Positions 12,540-25,268 are shown, counted from the stretch's first letter. The stretch is DNA of 64,000 bases from Lathyrus oleraceus (GCF_024323335.1 NC_066585.1:533782082-533846081), one strand, 5' to 3'. Notes: generated from the letters alone by a model not told the origin. Numbers and translations are program-made.

Positions 12540-13430
12540 CTAGTACGAAGATGGTAGTGATGGTTCCTTTGGTCGGGAGATGGATCGAGGAGATTTACTA
12601 TTGTCGAAAAATATAATTTATTAGCAAAAACATCACTTAAATGAAAATATTTTAAATTGGAAGAAAATTTGGAAGTTGGATGCTATGGAGCGAGTGAGAG
12701 TTTTATATGGTAAATTTCACATGATATGATTCTTACAGATAATATGTGGCTAGGTGACATTTGAAAGAACACTATTGTACTCATTATGACCAATTAAGAA
12801 AACAACAATGCATGACCTCAAAGATTGCTCGCTAGCTATAAAGATTTGGACTAAGTTGGTGGATATTGATAATTGTGGAAGGTTATTCATTGAAACAATG
12901 CAATAATCGATTGGGTATAATTTAGCCCAAAAAATCAATCAAAATGGTGCTAATAAATGGAGAGATGTGTGAGATACTACTTATTGGATTTGGCAGTATC
13001 GAAACAAAAACTAGTTCATGATGACAATTATACAAGTATGTGGAAACCTTATTATTTTATCCTCGATCAAATTAAATGATATCATCATTCAAAAAACATT
13101 TAAGTAATTGATCCGAATACTACTACACAAATAATTAATGTAAGTTGGTTTCTTCATGCATGGCTAAACACATATGAACAGTGATGGTGTTACTAAGATT
13201 GATAGATAAGTTGTATGTTTTGGTGTTACTAACATTGATGTGTGTTACAAGTTAATTGCAACATTCTTTGCATATATGATAGAATTACGAGGTCCTTATA
13301 AAAATATATATTTAATTAAAATATTTGATGTAATTGATTTAAAAATTGATGGTGGTTGTCGGAAGTGTGATTTCTAACCATATTGATAATGTTAAAGGAC
13401 GGATTAGTGTAAAGAAGAACAAATAAATTA
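12540..13430 (+). mobile_element. LINE fragment, C-terminal zinc/RNase H region, degenerate
   Basis: On the plus strand a broken frame at about 12808-13010 reads like the post-RT region of plant L1-type LINEs: MHDLKDCSLAIKIWTKLV (zinc-binding region and LW motif), then WRDV followed by YWIWQYRNKN (the WxWRN block). Around 13140-13380 comes a segment resembling the start of the fused RNase H domain (MNSDGV). Stops occur throughout. The reverse transcriptase itself is missing, and no poly-A tail or target duplication was found. Confidence 0.6.
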
Positions 13431-13652
13431 TTGGAGTTAAATTAGAATGTTGAAATTATTCACATATCTTGGAAAGGAAATAAATGTGACAAATAGTAAA
13501 AACATGAAATAGTTAGATAAATAGTAAAAACAAAACTAAATTATTAAATTCTGAAATACATTAATATTCGCTCTGCTGAGCTTCAAATTCTGAAAAACTC
13601 GCTCATCAGATTCTTGAGCAAAAACTCTCTCTTTCTGCAAATTGTTGTAGCA

Positions 13653-16549
13653 ATGGATCGCACGCAAATTCTTCTTGTTGGTTTACCAATCTTCCTTTTC
13701 TTCACTGACATTATCAACCTTTTCTCTCCTTCACCGCCTCCCAAATCATCTCATCACAATCTTCCTCAACCTCAACAACCGCAATTTCAACAACCACTTG
13801 ATTTTCCCTCACAGGTTTTTCACATTCTCCATCCATTTCCCACTTTTAATTTGTTCTTGTCATATACCTAAATTTCCTTATTTATCTGGATTTTATGTTA
13901 TTTTTTTATGTTTTTCTTTTTCATGCTGATGAGGTGTTTGTGTTAATGCAGAAACCGAGTGAAACTGGTCCAATTGGTGCCGGCCCAATTGGTGTTGGTA
14001 ATACTGTTAGCATTGATTTCTGCACTTCCTGCTCTTACAAGTTTGTTCCTTAATCTCTTGTTCTTTCTTGCAATTTTGATTTTCTTTGCTTACTTAAGCT
14101 GAAGAGTTATTTTCTATATGTAACAATGTGGGTCTAATTGGAAAAATAGGAAAACTCTATGGTACATTATGGACTGGTATTGAAAATTATTCAAAAAATT
14201 TATAATGACAGACATCGTCTTGCAGAAGTAGAAACTCGTAGTCTTGCTCGTCTTCACGGCTGAGACAATGACTTGATTGCTGGTTTGACAAAAGTAATTG
14301 GAAACCAGTGTTTCTCAAAATTTAATTCATTCGATTTTTCTTGTTTTTGTCGAATTTGTTGGGACTCCAGAGCCTAAAACATTAGTATGAATCATTATAT
14401 TGGACTAAGAGTAACCACACACAAGGGAGTTTGGAGTTTGGAAATCACATTTTTATATAGAACTTTAAGGCACTAGGTTATGAGTCTTTTCACTTGCTCA
14501 ACATCTACTTTTCTATTCAATGTGAGATTTTTAGTTCACACTACATGAATCAAACTAACACTAATTTGCTATGAAGCACAAACACCTCAAATATGACCCC
14601 GACATTGACACGGCAACACCGATAATAATCTGTGTTAAGAGTCTCACATCGGATAATATATGGTTTGAACATGTGTTTATAAGTGGGGGCAGTCCTCAGT
14701 CTACCAATCGGTTTTGTAGGGTTGAGTTAGGTTCAACCTCATTTTTTTAACATGGTATCAAGAGTCTCTATGTTAAGAGTTCCATATCGGATAATATATG
14801 GTATGAACATGTCTTTATAAGTGGCGGCAATCCTCACCCTACAAGCCGGTTTGTAGAGTTGAGTTAGATCCAACCACATTTCTTAACAATTTGAAAAAAT
14901 GAATAATTTAAATGTGTCTTTTTTCAGAGGTGTTGTGCTACATAGTTAATTATGTTGTTGTCTCAATCTTAAAGACAAGGAGAACTGTGAGCTTCTACTT
15001 CCAAGAGGAGTTGTCAATTATGTTTGAGTTTTTTTTAGTGGTTTTTAATTACTAGTCTACCTTGGACATTTAGAGCCTGTTGGAAAAATATTATGCAATA
15101 TTATTATTATGATTTTGGTGTTGTAAAGAAACTGATAGAGAAAGGAATTTAAATAAAAGCAAAAGTCAAAACCAGATAATTAAAAATATGACTAATTGTG
15201 TGGATGCTACATTAAAACAAACAGTCATGTGTGTATCTATATGGTATATCTTGTATTAGTTATTTGTTAAAGATGCATTTGAAAGAGTTTATTTGTACTT
15301 ATCTCATGTCATAAGTGATTATGTGAGTATTTGGAAGAACTTATAAAACTAAGTTGTGATTTTTCCACAGACTTCTTTAATGTTACTATCCTAAACTCAT
15401 CATGATAGTTAATATAAACAACTTATATAGAGTTTAAACTCAAATGTAGCATAAACTTATATATTAGCTCTTAATTTTATATATTAGCTTTTAATTAAGT
15501 TGTTTATCCAATCACACTCAATGAGTCTCAACATATATTGGCATTCTATTAGCCCGTCTTTCTCTGAGTTGGGTTTCGTTAGTCACTGGATATTTATACT
15601 GATAGGTGTGAAGTATGTTTTTGTTTTTCTTTCTAATATTGTTGTAGCATATAGATCCTCCCGTTTCAAAAACGTTGTATCTTTTACAAAACTGTGCTCT
15701 CATCCATCTGTCCTATTTAGAAATTTTGATTTTTGGTCCTAAGCTGTGTGTATTGGTGGTAATAATAATCTTTCCATAGCATAAGTAATTTTTCAAATTT
15801 TGGACTAGACTTAGTTCTTTCTAGCTGCATTCTTCCTTAGCTTGTTTCGTTTGTTGAATCCATATATTTGTAAGAGGAATGCTAACAATACTTACGAGCG
15901 ATTTGCTATTGCAATATGATAAAAGCTTGCAAGTAGAGCATACTTTAGTATATTTTGTTTAATTTTCATGAAATTTTCTGCAGGGGAACTGCAGTAACAG
16001 TAAAAAACATGCTGGAATCTTTATTTCCTGGGATTAATGTTGTTTTGGCTAACTATCCACCTCCACTTCCAAAGCGTGTTATTAGCAAAGTAATTCCAGT
16101 ATTACAAACTGGAATTATTATAGCTATAACTGCAGGTGACCAAATATTCCCGAGATTGGGGGTGACACCACCACAATTGTACTATTCCTTGCGTGCCAAT
16201 AAGTTTAGAAGTATTGCCAGCACTTGGCTTCTTGCAAATTTCGTTCAATCCTTCTTACAGAGTTCTGGTGCTTTCGAAGTATATTTCAATGGCGAATTGG
16301 TAAGTCCCTTATTAATGGTGGCAATGGATTTAGTGTCCTCTTTTGATGATGGTGTTTACAGTCACATGTTAGGAAGTTTTCTCCTGATGTGTTTATCTTA
16401 AAAATATTTGAATACTTTTAATGACTTCATAATCGTCTTGTTGATTTGGACCTCAGGTTTTCTCCAAGTTGAAGGAGAATAGGTTCCCCGGCGAGTTTGA
16501 GTTGAAGGAACTTATTGGTAAAAGAATCGGTAATACACACATCTTTTGA
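13653..16549 (+). CDS. SelT-like protein (plant selenoprotein T homologue, Cys form)
   Basis: Four exons: 13653-13814, 13952-14040, 15984-16299 and 16457-16549. All introns are GT-AG and the joined frame is 219 residues, ending in TGA. The family has a thioredoxin-like fold with a CxxU (animals) or CxxC (plants) redox motif and acts at the ER/Golgi membrane; the plant role is poorly known. Seen here: an N-terminal hydrophobic segment (residues ~6-24) consistent with a signal peptide or anchor, a Pro/Gln-rich linker (27-54), CTSC at 78-81 right after a predicted beta strand, and a second hydrophobic helix in exon 3 within the conserved RVISKVIPVLQTGIIIAITAGD region. The last exon encodes VFSKLKENRFPGEFELKELI, the usual C-terminal substrate-facing segment. 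Both motif cysteines are TGC codons, so no selenocysteine insertion is needed. Intron 2 (1943 bp) carries a miniature LTR element. I saw no TATA box. Confidence 0.94.
14633..14888 (+). mobile_element. miniature two-LTR (TRIM) element in SelT intron 2
   Basis: LTR1 (14633-14752) and LTR2 (14771-14888) both begin TGTTAAGAGT, contain ATCGGATAATATATGGT and end in TTAACA. Between them are only 18 bases, opening with TGGTATCAAGAG, a 9-10/12 match to the tRNA-Met primer-binding site. The flanking pentamers ATCTG (14628-14632) and ATTTG (14889-14893) look like a 5-bp target duplication with one change. It lies in the sense direction of the host gene, deep in the intron. Whether any polypurine tract survives is doubtful, so it may be an internally deleted TRIM. 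Confidence 0.85.
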
Positions 16550-17361
16550 AGCAGAGGAAATGGACCATACAAAAATCAAATTTTTATTTAGTTTGTGCAA
16601 TTTGTTATGTAAACTGTTAGTTAAGAAATTGAATACCCATCAAGCATTGATTTTACCAAGTCCTTATTTTAAGTTCCCACTTCTGTGTTTTGAAGCCTCT
16701 CTTTCTTTCTAACGATAACTAGTTATCATAGAGTGATGGTATATGGCATTATTGATTATTACTTCATTGACAAACATGAAAAAACTAATGAAATTTGAAG
16801 GTGTAAAATGAAGAGTGATTACAAGCAGCAAAAATATAGTGTGAACAAGACTTTAGTTTTTGAAATCTGGACTATGCAAATTTGTCATTGAAATTAATGA
16901 AATTTGAAGGTGGTTTTCTAAATTAAAAATCCATGATAACCTTAGCTCCTCCGGATCTTTTTGAAATAAATAACCAAGAATTTTAAATTTTATTCCAGTA
17001 TTTTCTTGAAATTAATACTAGTATTTATTTTTGTAAAAAAGGCTATCATTCTTATTAAAGTTTTAGTCCTTCATTAGTTAAAGACATTTTGTCTCCATAA
17101 ATTTTGCAAAATCATAAGTTAATCGCCTTAAGTTATCAACATTTATGAATTTAACATACAATAACACAGAAACATTAAATCAATAAAAATTATGCATTAT
17201 TGTTCAAGGTTACAATTATAAGTTTTATGTATTAGTACAACTTTACCAGCTAATTGAGTTGTGATTATCAAATTAATAACGTATTTATAACTTATCCATT
17301 AATTACAGATAATTAAGGTTTTAATAAGTTAAATAAAATAATTAAGAAAAACAAACATCAT
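16550..17361. other. intergenic, downstream of SelT-like gene
   Basis: Contains the likely 3' untranslated region of the SelT-like gene. No further exon or recognisable element was seen before the tRNA fragment at 17362. Confidence 0.5.
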
Positions 17362-17400
17362 GGGGATGTAGCTCAGATGGTAGAGCGCTCGCTTAGCATG
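17362..17400 (+). pseudogene. truncated tRNA-Ala(AGC), 5' half only
   Basis: The 39 bases from GGGGATGTAGCTCAGATGGT to TTAGCATG match the acceptor 5' strand, D arm, A box and anticodon arm up to the AGC anticodon of nuclear tRNA-Ala(AGC). The sequence then departs abruptly. The anticodon 3' strand, variable loop, T arm with B box, and acceptor 3' strand are all absent, so no cloverleaf can form. A 28-bp direct repeat begins exactly at the breakpoint. Confidence 0.8.
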
Positions 17401-17454
17401 TGTGGTTTTCAATCTTTCGTACTTTCCATGTGTGGTTTTCAATCTTTCGTACTT
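17398..17454. repeat. 28-bp tandem duplication at the tRNA breakpoint
   Basis: CATGTGTGGTTTTCAATCTT begins both copies (17398-17425 and 17427-17454), separated by one base. The first copy overlaps the last three bases of the truncated tRNA, which suggests the break and the duplication arose in the same repair or insertion event. Confidence 0.8.
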
Positions 17455-18002
17455 GTTCTGTTTCTTTCTTCTCACACGCGTCATCCATCATCAGTGTTAA
17501 GTTACCGTAACTATCATCACACCTTTCATTTCATTGGCTCATAATTAAATTTTAAATTACTAACAAAGTTGGATAGAAAGAAAACTATACTTATGACATA
17601 AAAGAAATTGAAGTTTGAATTTTAGTTCCGAACAAAAATTAATATTTTGAATTAAATTCAAATTGTTTACTTTGATTTCAATTGAAATTTTTATTTAAAA
17701 ATGATAAAATTGATTTTTTGAATTTGTTAAAAATAAGGTTTAAATACTTTTTTTTAAACTTCAATATTATTATGTAATGAAATGAAGTAGATAGATGATG
17801 GTTCTCTCTCTCTCTCTCTGCATGAGTTGTACATTGATAATATAATGTTGATGATACCATGTTGATCTGTTAGATAAATAAGATAAATATCAATTGCATT
17901 TTGAAAAAAATCAATGATTATTGTGCAGTATCTGAGCAGGTCATTAACAGAGAGAAGAATAAATTTTATGTAAGTGATATCTGATTGAACTTTCAACGAG
18001 GC

Positions 18003-19397
18003 AAATCTTGCTTTCTTACTTGGGGTTCCCGATTTTCAAAGGGAAACCAAGACTCATTCACTTCCAAAGAATATTTTACAAAATTAGAACTAAACTTGCC
18101 TCTTGGAAGGGGTCATTGTTGTTTATTGTGGGAAGAGTTCAATTTACAAAGTCGATAGTACAAAGCATGTTGGTATATTCATTTATATTTATCGATGGCT
18201 GGCCAAGGTGTTGTCCTACTTAGATAATTGGTTTTGCAACTTTATTGGGAATGGTGATATCCTTATTCGAAAAATTTGTACGATTGTTTAGAAAGATGTT
18301 TTACAAACCTGTGGAGCAGAGTGGATTGAGTATTAGATCGGCTAAGTAGATGAATGACACACTGAATATGAGCCTTGCCTAGAGGTTTATTTCGTCCAAT
18401 GAGGAATGAGCTAAGGTTTGTAAAGCTAGATTTTTTTACTAATAATCCCCCAAAGAAATATCATATCAATTATTCCATTTGGATACGTATTAACCAACAT
18501 TATGATACAATGTTGAAAGGCATTAGATAGGTTATAAGCAAGAGGACAAGATAAACTTTTGGAATGACAACATGTTACATACGCGAACTAGGTTGTGTAC
18601 TAGAGCTAATGACCTAGTTAATGATGTTAAATGGTTATCATACCTAATTATATATCAAATGCTTATTAAAATATTGCTCTCGGTATGACTCAGATTTATA
18701 TACCTACATGCAATAATCTTTGTGATCTCTTAGTCTAGAAGTACACAAGCAATGGTATCTTGTCGGTGAAAGAGGCACACAAATTTCTAGTGGATCCCCA
18801 GATTTTCTTGGAATTGGCGGACATGATTTGGCTAGACTTTATTCATCCCTCAGATTTCTTCACATGGTGGAAACTTTTTCACAAAAAACTTTATAGTGAG
18901 TAACCTTGCAGAAGTGAGGGTGCAATTTGACCGCGATGTGTGGCTTGTGTAATAAGCACACATAGACTTCAATTAACATCATGTTTGAGTGCTAACTTGT
19001 GATGTCTATTAAGAAAGAAATTATTTCCTGATTTGGGAAAAAAATTTACCAAAATTTGTTGAGGATCTCCTACAGATGACTAATCTAGGATGGCATACCA
19101 AACTCAAATATATGACTTTGGTTGCTTGGTCGCATGCGGTCCCTCACATTTGGCTAGCCAAAAACGATAACCAGTTCAATAACTCCACATGTAGGGTCCG
19201 GTCGATTGTGGAACAATATTAGAAAATATTAAGATGAGGTTCTCCCTCTCTAAGGGATGGATACCACACAAGATAGAGCTTGACATTTTAGACATATTGC
19301 AAATTGAGGGTAGATATAGAAGGACTCGTAGAATTATTGCCATCATTTGGAAAAACCCAAATTGAGGGTGGATGAAAATCAACACAGACGGCTCATA
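18003..19397 (+). mobile_element. L1-type LINE fragment (RT C-terminus to RNase H), degenerate
   Basis: Plus-strand reading gives the thumb-side end of a plant LINE reverse transcriptase: YLGFPIFKGKPRLIHF, then LASWKGSLLFIVGRVQFTKS and SMLVYSF (18014-18200). Further on come a GLSIRSAK block (18320-18350), SNGILSVKEAHKFL (18750-18795), the Cys-containing zinc region (18890-18950), and finally GWMKINTDGS (about 19364-19396), the first catalytic strand of the fused RNase H domain. Many stops and frameshifts break it. The endonuclease, the RT catalytic core and the 3' tail are missing. The sequence changes right after the RNase H start, so this copy is probably truncated by later rearrangement. 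Confidence 0.75.
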
Positions 19398-19569
19398 AAT
19401 GAATCTCTAATACCTTGAGAACTCCAGATGAAATAGAATACTTGCAAGAACTCACGTCTTCGTAAATTCTTCACTCATATATAAATATAGAGAACGTAAC
19501 AAGTGCGCATATAGACTACTAGCTAACTAGGGTCATTGGTGAAATTAGTACATCATGGGTAAACAGTCA

Positions 19570-21240
19570 CAGAAGAGTGCTCAAAAATCCCAGAAGAACA
19601 TTCAATCTTAGTGGGTGGACTCTGATTATTCTTCCACCATTCTGATTTGTCAGGGATGGTATCTTTCTTGAGGCGGGTCCATCTTCGGATTAAGTCTTGA
19701 CCCCTTATGAAAATGACTGCGTATGCAACGAATACGACGATTGCGTCATTCCCTTTTACAATTGTCTCTTCTCGGTTCTGAACCTTCGACTACCTTTTAA
19801 TGACTTTGAGATGGGATTTATTAAGCATGTGGTAGAGGTTCAGTCGCAGTTTCATCATCTGAGTTAACCGTTTGTGAAAGTCTTTTAGAATTGATCTGAA
19901 TACTTGAAAGAGAATCCTTCTGTGGCCCTTTTCTTTCATCTTTTTAAAGTTCATCATGGTCATGAAACTCGTATGTGGGGTAGAGGATTAATTTCATTTG
20001 TGTTGACCGTCTAGGGCTTCAGGTCTCTTTCTAAGTTGCAACCTTTTGAAGATAGTTTCTTTCAAGTTACTCCTATCCAGCCAGAGGCACACGTAACAGT
20101 TTGTGTTATTGGGAACGATGTGAAGGGTAAATGTACTGAGTTGTTCCCCAAGTACTAGACCGAAAGTCATTTCCTCATGGGAAATGAGGTGTAGTTATAG
20201 AAAGATGAGAACCTTTCTTACGAAGACATGTACTAGGAAAAGCGGCTGATGAGCTTTATCAATGACCTAGGTTATCTCAGGGGGGCAACATTCTTTAGGA
20301 TGAGGCTGATCGAAGACGCCGAAAACGCCTAATCGATACTCGTCTGTTGGTGAATGTTAGTAGCAAGGAAGATTATTTTTGGTAAGTCTAGGCATTTGGC
20401 GTTTTTTCTTTCAGTCTGCTTATTCATGGCGCGTTTGTTTTTCTAAGGATTGTTTTTGCCTTGCTAGCTAATGATGTAGTGAAAATTCAAAGACAGAGGT
20501 AAGGTGGGAATATGGCTAAGAGGGACTGTAACTGACCCTTCTGCTACTTCGGATCTCTCTAGGAGTGTTGCTGCTTTGAATGCTCTTCAGAATCCACAAA
20601 GTTCTTTGGGTCTTTTGACCCTTCTATTACTGACGGGGTCAGGCCCGCGCTCCTCTAGAGAATGTCAGACAACTTCTTCAGAGGAGGATTGCTCGTGTTT
20701 GGCTAATATGTCCAAGAGTGCCCTAGATGAAGAACTGGTGACTCTATCGCGATATACTTGATGCACTTCTGTTACTTTGGCCTCGGTGGAACTGACCGTT
20801 GGGACACTCTTTGGTTTGACCAGTAACACAAGGAGAAACATCATATGGATTAAGTGTTTGTAGCTTAACGATCCAATGGGATACACATATGCAATAAATA
20901 CATGAAACTTCCACTTATCTTACTAGGGTAAGTGATGTTTTACTTCCCATTGGTCTCCCTAGCTCTCTTACTAACTAGGTGACCCGTCTGGTAAGGATCA
21001 TGGCGAGGAAGAACCAAGCTCTAGTTTTAGCTCGAGGAAATTTATCATCTGCTTAAATATTTCTTTTTGAAGCTCAGAGGGAGTTAGAGTCTATATGCCT
21101 TGAAAATGCTTATCTAACTCAACTTTTGCCTGACTTTATGACCACCATCCTTCATGCAGTTTTGCAGTTTTTTAAAAATGACTTGCAACAAGTGAAGATT
21201 TTCACCATCCTTTGCATATTTTAAGGGAGCGGGTTCGACC
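19570..21240 (+). mobile_element. Ty3/gypsy gag-like ('putative gypsy type transposon') relic
   Basis: Around 19715-19870 a broken plus-strand frame reads IPFYNCLFSVLNLRLPFNDF followed by EMGFIKHVVEVQSQFHHLS. This resembles the N-terminal domain known as putative gypsy type transposon (Pfam PF04195). It continues through an FFHLFKVHHGHE-like segment to a Glu/Leu-rich coiled region near 21070-21130 (ELESICLENAYLTQLL). Stops are frequent. This module precedes gag in large plant gypsy elements. No LTR, protease or RT is linked on this strand, so it is an isolated fragment. Confidence 0.5.
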
Positions 21241-21539
21241 ATATCAAATACTCAAAGATGGGGATATCCTCTTCTTGCTAGGGTATCCATGTTGCTCTTT
21301 TTTTGTGTATTGTATGTAAAGTACCTTTGTAATGGAAAATATATGCATATATTTTTGTAATGAAGTGTTATTTTACCTGCATGAGGTGTATTTGTGTAGT
21401 GTGATCATGAGTGTAGAGTGTCGGACAGTTCAAACTTACGAGGTCTTCCTTTGAAGTTTATTGGACGTCACTGGGGTCGTTCTTGGCCAAAGGTCAGTTC
21501 CCCTTCCCCCACCCTAGTGAAAACCTGGTTCAAGGTATA

Positions 21540-22010
21540 AGTGTGGACAAACCATTGCAGTCTCTAGAAGGGCTAGCTACCAGAGGGTTGTAAACTGTTA
21601 TTTCCTGTGGGGAATTGATTAGTATATGTGTATGTGCGAGGTATTTGCAGAAGCAACCCTGAATATGGATAATTGATTGCTATAGTCACATGCATGAGGT
21701 GTTTATGTTATCACCATTAACTGTTGGAAATTGATATTATAGTCATACGTGTGAGGCATTTGTAACACATCCATTAATTTCTTTATGTGTGCTTTGCATT
21801 GTGGGGAATCGATTGCTGAAGTCACGTGTGCGAGACGTTTATGATAACACCCTTGACTGTGGGGAATTGATTTCTATAGTCACACACACGAGGTGTTTGT
21901 GATAACACTCTTGAATTTATTTGTGTGTGCTTTGAGTTATGAGGAATTGATTGTTATAGTCTCACACACGAGGCGTTTGCAACAACACCCTTGGATTTAT
22001 TTGCGGCAGT
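21540..22010. repeat. degenerate tandem repeat (~60/120-bp units)
   Basis: The phrases GAATTGATTGCTATAGTCAC, ACGAGGTGTTTGTGATAACA and TTTATTTGTGTGTGCTTTG recur five or more times with drift. Units of about 60 bp seem grouped into ~120-bp pairs. The array sits at the end of the gypsy gag-like relic and may be part of its untranslated region. Confidence 0.65.
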
Positions 22011-23119
22011 CCTCGATCGTGCCCCGGACACACTGTCACTATGCATAATCACGAAGAAATCAATATTTCAGAACTTGTCACATTTCATTTATAATTGAGA
22101 AGTACTTCTGTATACGAGAAGAGTGATTATATAAACATAACATTTATTACAAATAGGAAAGAAAACATAACCATGCGGGCTAGTCGCCGTTTTATTTCCA
22201 TTTTTGCTTTTTGTTTGCCTATCCATTTTTTGGATGATGTATATCCATATTTATGAGATGTGCCGATTAAGGATTCCATGTTGATCTCCATCACTTTTCC
22301 TGCTCTTTGGTCTCGCTTAAGCACTTGATAGATTCTTGGTGGACAATTTACTAGCAAGTATACTAGTGTTGCTATCAAAGTAATAAAAACAAATTTGTCT
22401 CCACAAGGATTGCAAACTTAAAACAAGGTACGTTGTGTGATATGGTTAAAATAATAAATGGTTTTTTTAGATTGTTTTGGTCAAAAGCGAAAGAGATCAG
22501 TTTTTATAACAATTAAGAGAAAGGTAATCATGTGTTATTGTTAGAATTCCCTATTTCTACTTAATTGATGAAACACACATTAACAAACATGCAATGACTA
22601 AGACTTACATGACATATTAACTCTACCACTACACATAATCCCTTGGCATGTAGCTCACTAGCCTAAGTGTTAATTTCATGATCCATCACATTAAATATAC
22701 TGTTAAAACATGCAACGCATCACATTAATTAATAAGTCATAATTCCTAATCATACTATCCATAGTCAATTAGTGAACTCAAAAATTACAGTATGTCAAAT
22801 AAATAGCGATAAGGTTAGTAGTCACTACTTATCAAGATAAATTTGAATATCGTAACAAACAAAAGGCAATGAGCATAATTAATAACTGAATAATAACAAC
22901 GAGTCAGAACAATTACATTAACATCACCGATTATATGTCTCAATCAAGTAAAAGCAGATTCATCATCAAATAAGACCTAACCTAAGAGAAATCTAGCTTT
23001 TGAAATAATTCAACACCATAAGTGTAGATTCAAAGAACATGAAGAACCACAAAATAAATAGCTCTCCAATGGCTTCATTGGCTTCAAAAATATCAAAAAT
23101 AGCTCTAATATGTCATCTC

Positions 23120-23121
<2 letters not shown>

Positions 23122-23158
<37 letters not shown>
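23122..23158. repeat. (CT)n microsatellite
   Basis: About 18 uninterrupted CT dinucleotides. The short frame running through it (Ser-Leu repeats) is not a gene. Confidence 0.9.
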
Positions 23159-23160
<2 letters not shown>

Positions 23161-24754
23161 GAATCGATCCCCTTTTTTTCCTTATCAAACAGTCAAAAAT
23201 GTGTCAGGGAAAAGCTGCAGCGTAGGTGCGCTGGCTTCCAATGTAGGCGTATTGCGCAATCATGATCTCAACGCGGGCACACTATAGCTCAGCTCGGGCA
23301 CATTATTTCCATTGGTGAATCAACATGTTTTGTTCCTTTTTTCACCAATTTTCTCAGTAAGTGTTTTTCTTCCCTAAAAATGCCTTTTCAAGCTTTTTTT
23401 CCCCACTCTTTTGCCTATAACTTGCTTGTTTCTTATCATAATTAGTGAGTTTTTATTGCTAAATGATATGCACCGAAAGCTCATCGTCACAACCCCAAAA
23501 CTTGAACTTTTGCTTGTCCTTAAGTAACTTGTCTGCACACTGAACTTTGTCATAAATAAATTACAACCCTTACCATGTGAATGTCACTTGCTTTTGCTGA
23601 TCGAGATATTTGTTCCCGACTTTGCTTTAAATAATTCATATTAGTTCTTCCAACACCAGTACTCAACATATCTCTCAACTCACCATTATGCACTCAATTG
23701 CAAGGGTGTCCACTCAATCAACATACAAGAGTAAAAAATCAATAAATTTATTAGTCATGCAAAATCGGTCAGATCATATTTAAACACACACATTTGAGGA
23801 CTTTTAAGCTTGTATCTTGGCTTATGTTAGGGTAGGATTTTTTTTGGATAATCGGCTTAAACCTTTAAGTTAGGTACATATTTGTCATTATGTTATCTTC
23901 TTCCTTTCATATCATTCTTTCTTTCATATTGGGTACTAGAGATTTTTCAAATTTGTGGTCCTTTTCTTTTCTTTCTAATCATTTTTTTAAATGCCATGTT
24001 TTTTACATATTTTTTTTCCTTTTTTTCTTCTTCTTTTTCTTTCACCAAGTCCTCGAGTACCCCCAACCCCAAACTTAAACTCGCTAACTTTCAAGAGTAA
24101 CCCCAAACTTAGTGATTAGCTTATACTGAAAATAATTTCTATCTACCTAACTTCAAAAGGGATGGAAATATTTTATCTTTCAAGTCAAATATTTATAATA
24201 GGCTAAGTCACCGAAGGAAAGGCTAAGACTCAAATTGGTTAACAAGGGATATCAATCATAATGCAAAGGTGGTTTACAAGGATGCAAAGTTTTCACAAAC
24301 AATTGTTTCCACGTGTGTTTATCAGATCAACTAATTAAAACAAAAAAATGCAAGTTCTAGATATTACAATTGCATGGATACACTCAGAAAAAGAAATAAG
24401 TAAACAGTGAAAATATTTTGGCTCAAACCTCACTTGCTTAGATATTTGAAGGTTGAGTACTAGCAGTGGAGTCCCTTCTCTTCATCAGTTATCACTCAAC
24501 TTAGTCACTCCAATCTCGATCACTTTATTTATTTTTCACTATGACTGTTTTTTATTTTCAATGGTAAGGAAGTAACTTAATTGAAAATAAACAGACACAA
24601 ATATAATTCATTAATAAAAAAGAACTGAGCATTACAAAATTTGGGGTAGAGCAATTTTAGTAGCTCTCTCTCTTTCTTAGATTGGTACATATTGGAAATT
24701 AAAAAAAAGGAAATAAAAGTAGAAGTGTTGAATTAGACACTACCATTTGGACGG

Positions 24755-24846
24755 AAAAATCCTTCTCTTGCATGTTTGCCTTGTCAGACCCAGTGCTTAG
24801 AAAAATCCTTCTCTTGCATGTTTGCCTTGCCAGACCCAATGCTTAG
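24755..24846. repeat. 46-bp tandem duplication
   Basis: Two adjoining 46-bp copies (24755-24800 and 24801-24846) begin AAAAATCCTTCTCTTGCATG and end GCTTAG. They differ at two positions. Confidence 0.88.
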
Positions 24847-25268
24847 GCAAACCCCCTTTATAGGTTTTGATCCCCTGATATAGGCAAAACCCTATAAATC
24901 TACATTGTTTAATCACCATCTATTGGTTAAATAACACACCTCTGGTTCAGACACCACTCTATATGTTCAAACAACACAATCTTGGTCTAAACAACATCCA
25001 AACAACATCCAAACAATACCTTCACCATTTCAAAAATCTTTTCCAATTAATTCACAAACTCTTTTCAAAACAACTATTCTATTTTCCTAAAATAACTGTT
25101 ATAATCCGTTCCTTAGTAATCAAACAAAAAAATAATAGCATCAGAACAAGGATCATAATCAACTAAAATCAAAGCACTTCTAGGATACAATTATAACATT
25201 GTTCCTTAAAACAACCAACAAATACTTATTTTTTCCCACGAACTACGAATCTCTAATTTTCTCATTAC

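Larger units (their letters stand above)
22330..24850 (-). mobile_element. probable 3' end and noncoding tail of a gypsy-type element, minus orientation
   Basis: The minus strand at 23490-23530 reads AAGGACAAGCAAAAGTTCAA followed by a GTTTTGGGGTTGTGACGATGAG-like stretch, the characteristic end of the pol frame in some plant Ty3/gypsy elements. The repeated remark CCCCAAACTT near 24060-24110 fits the same context. At 22330-22420 a GGACAATTTACTAGCAAGTA phrase resembles the conserved 'dissected LTR' end seen in these elements. I could not delimit LTRs or target duplications and saw no coding domain, so boundaries are approximate and the assignment rests on remembered motifs. Confidence 0.35.

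Noticed and set aside
17362..17434. Functional tRNA-Ala gene
   Set aside because: Only the 5' 39 bases match; there is no T arm, B box or 3' acceptor strand.
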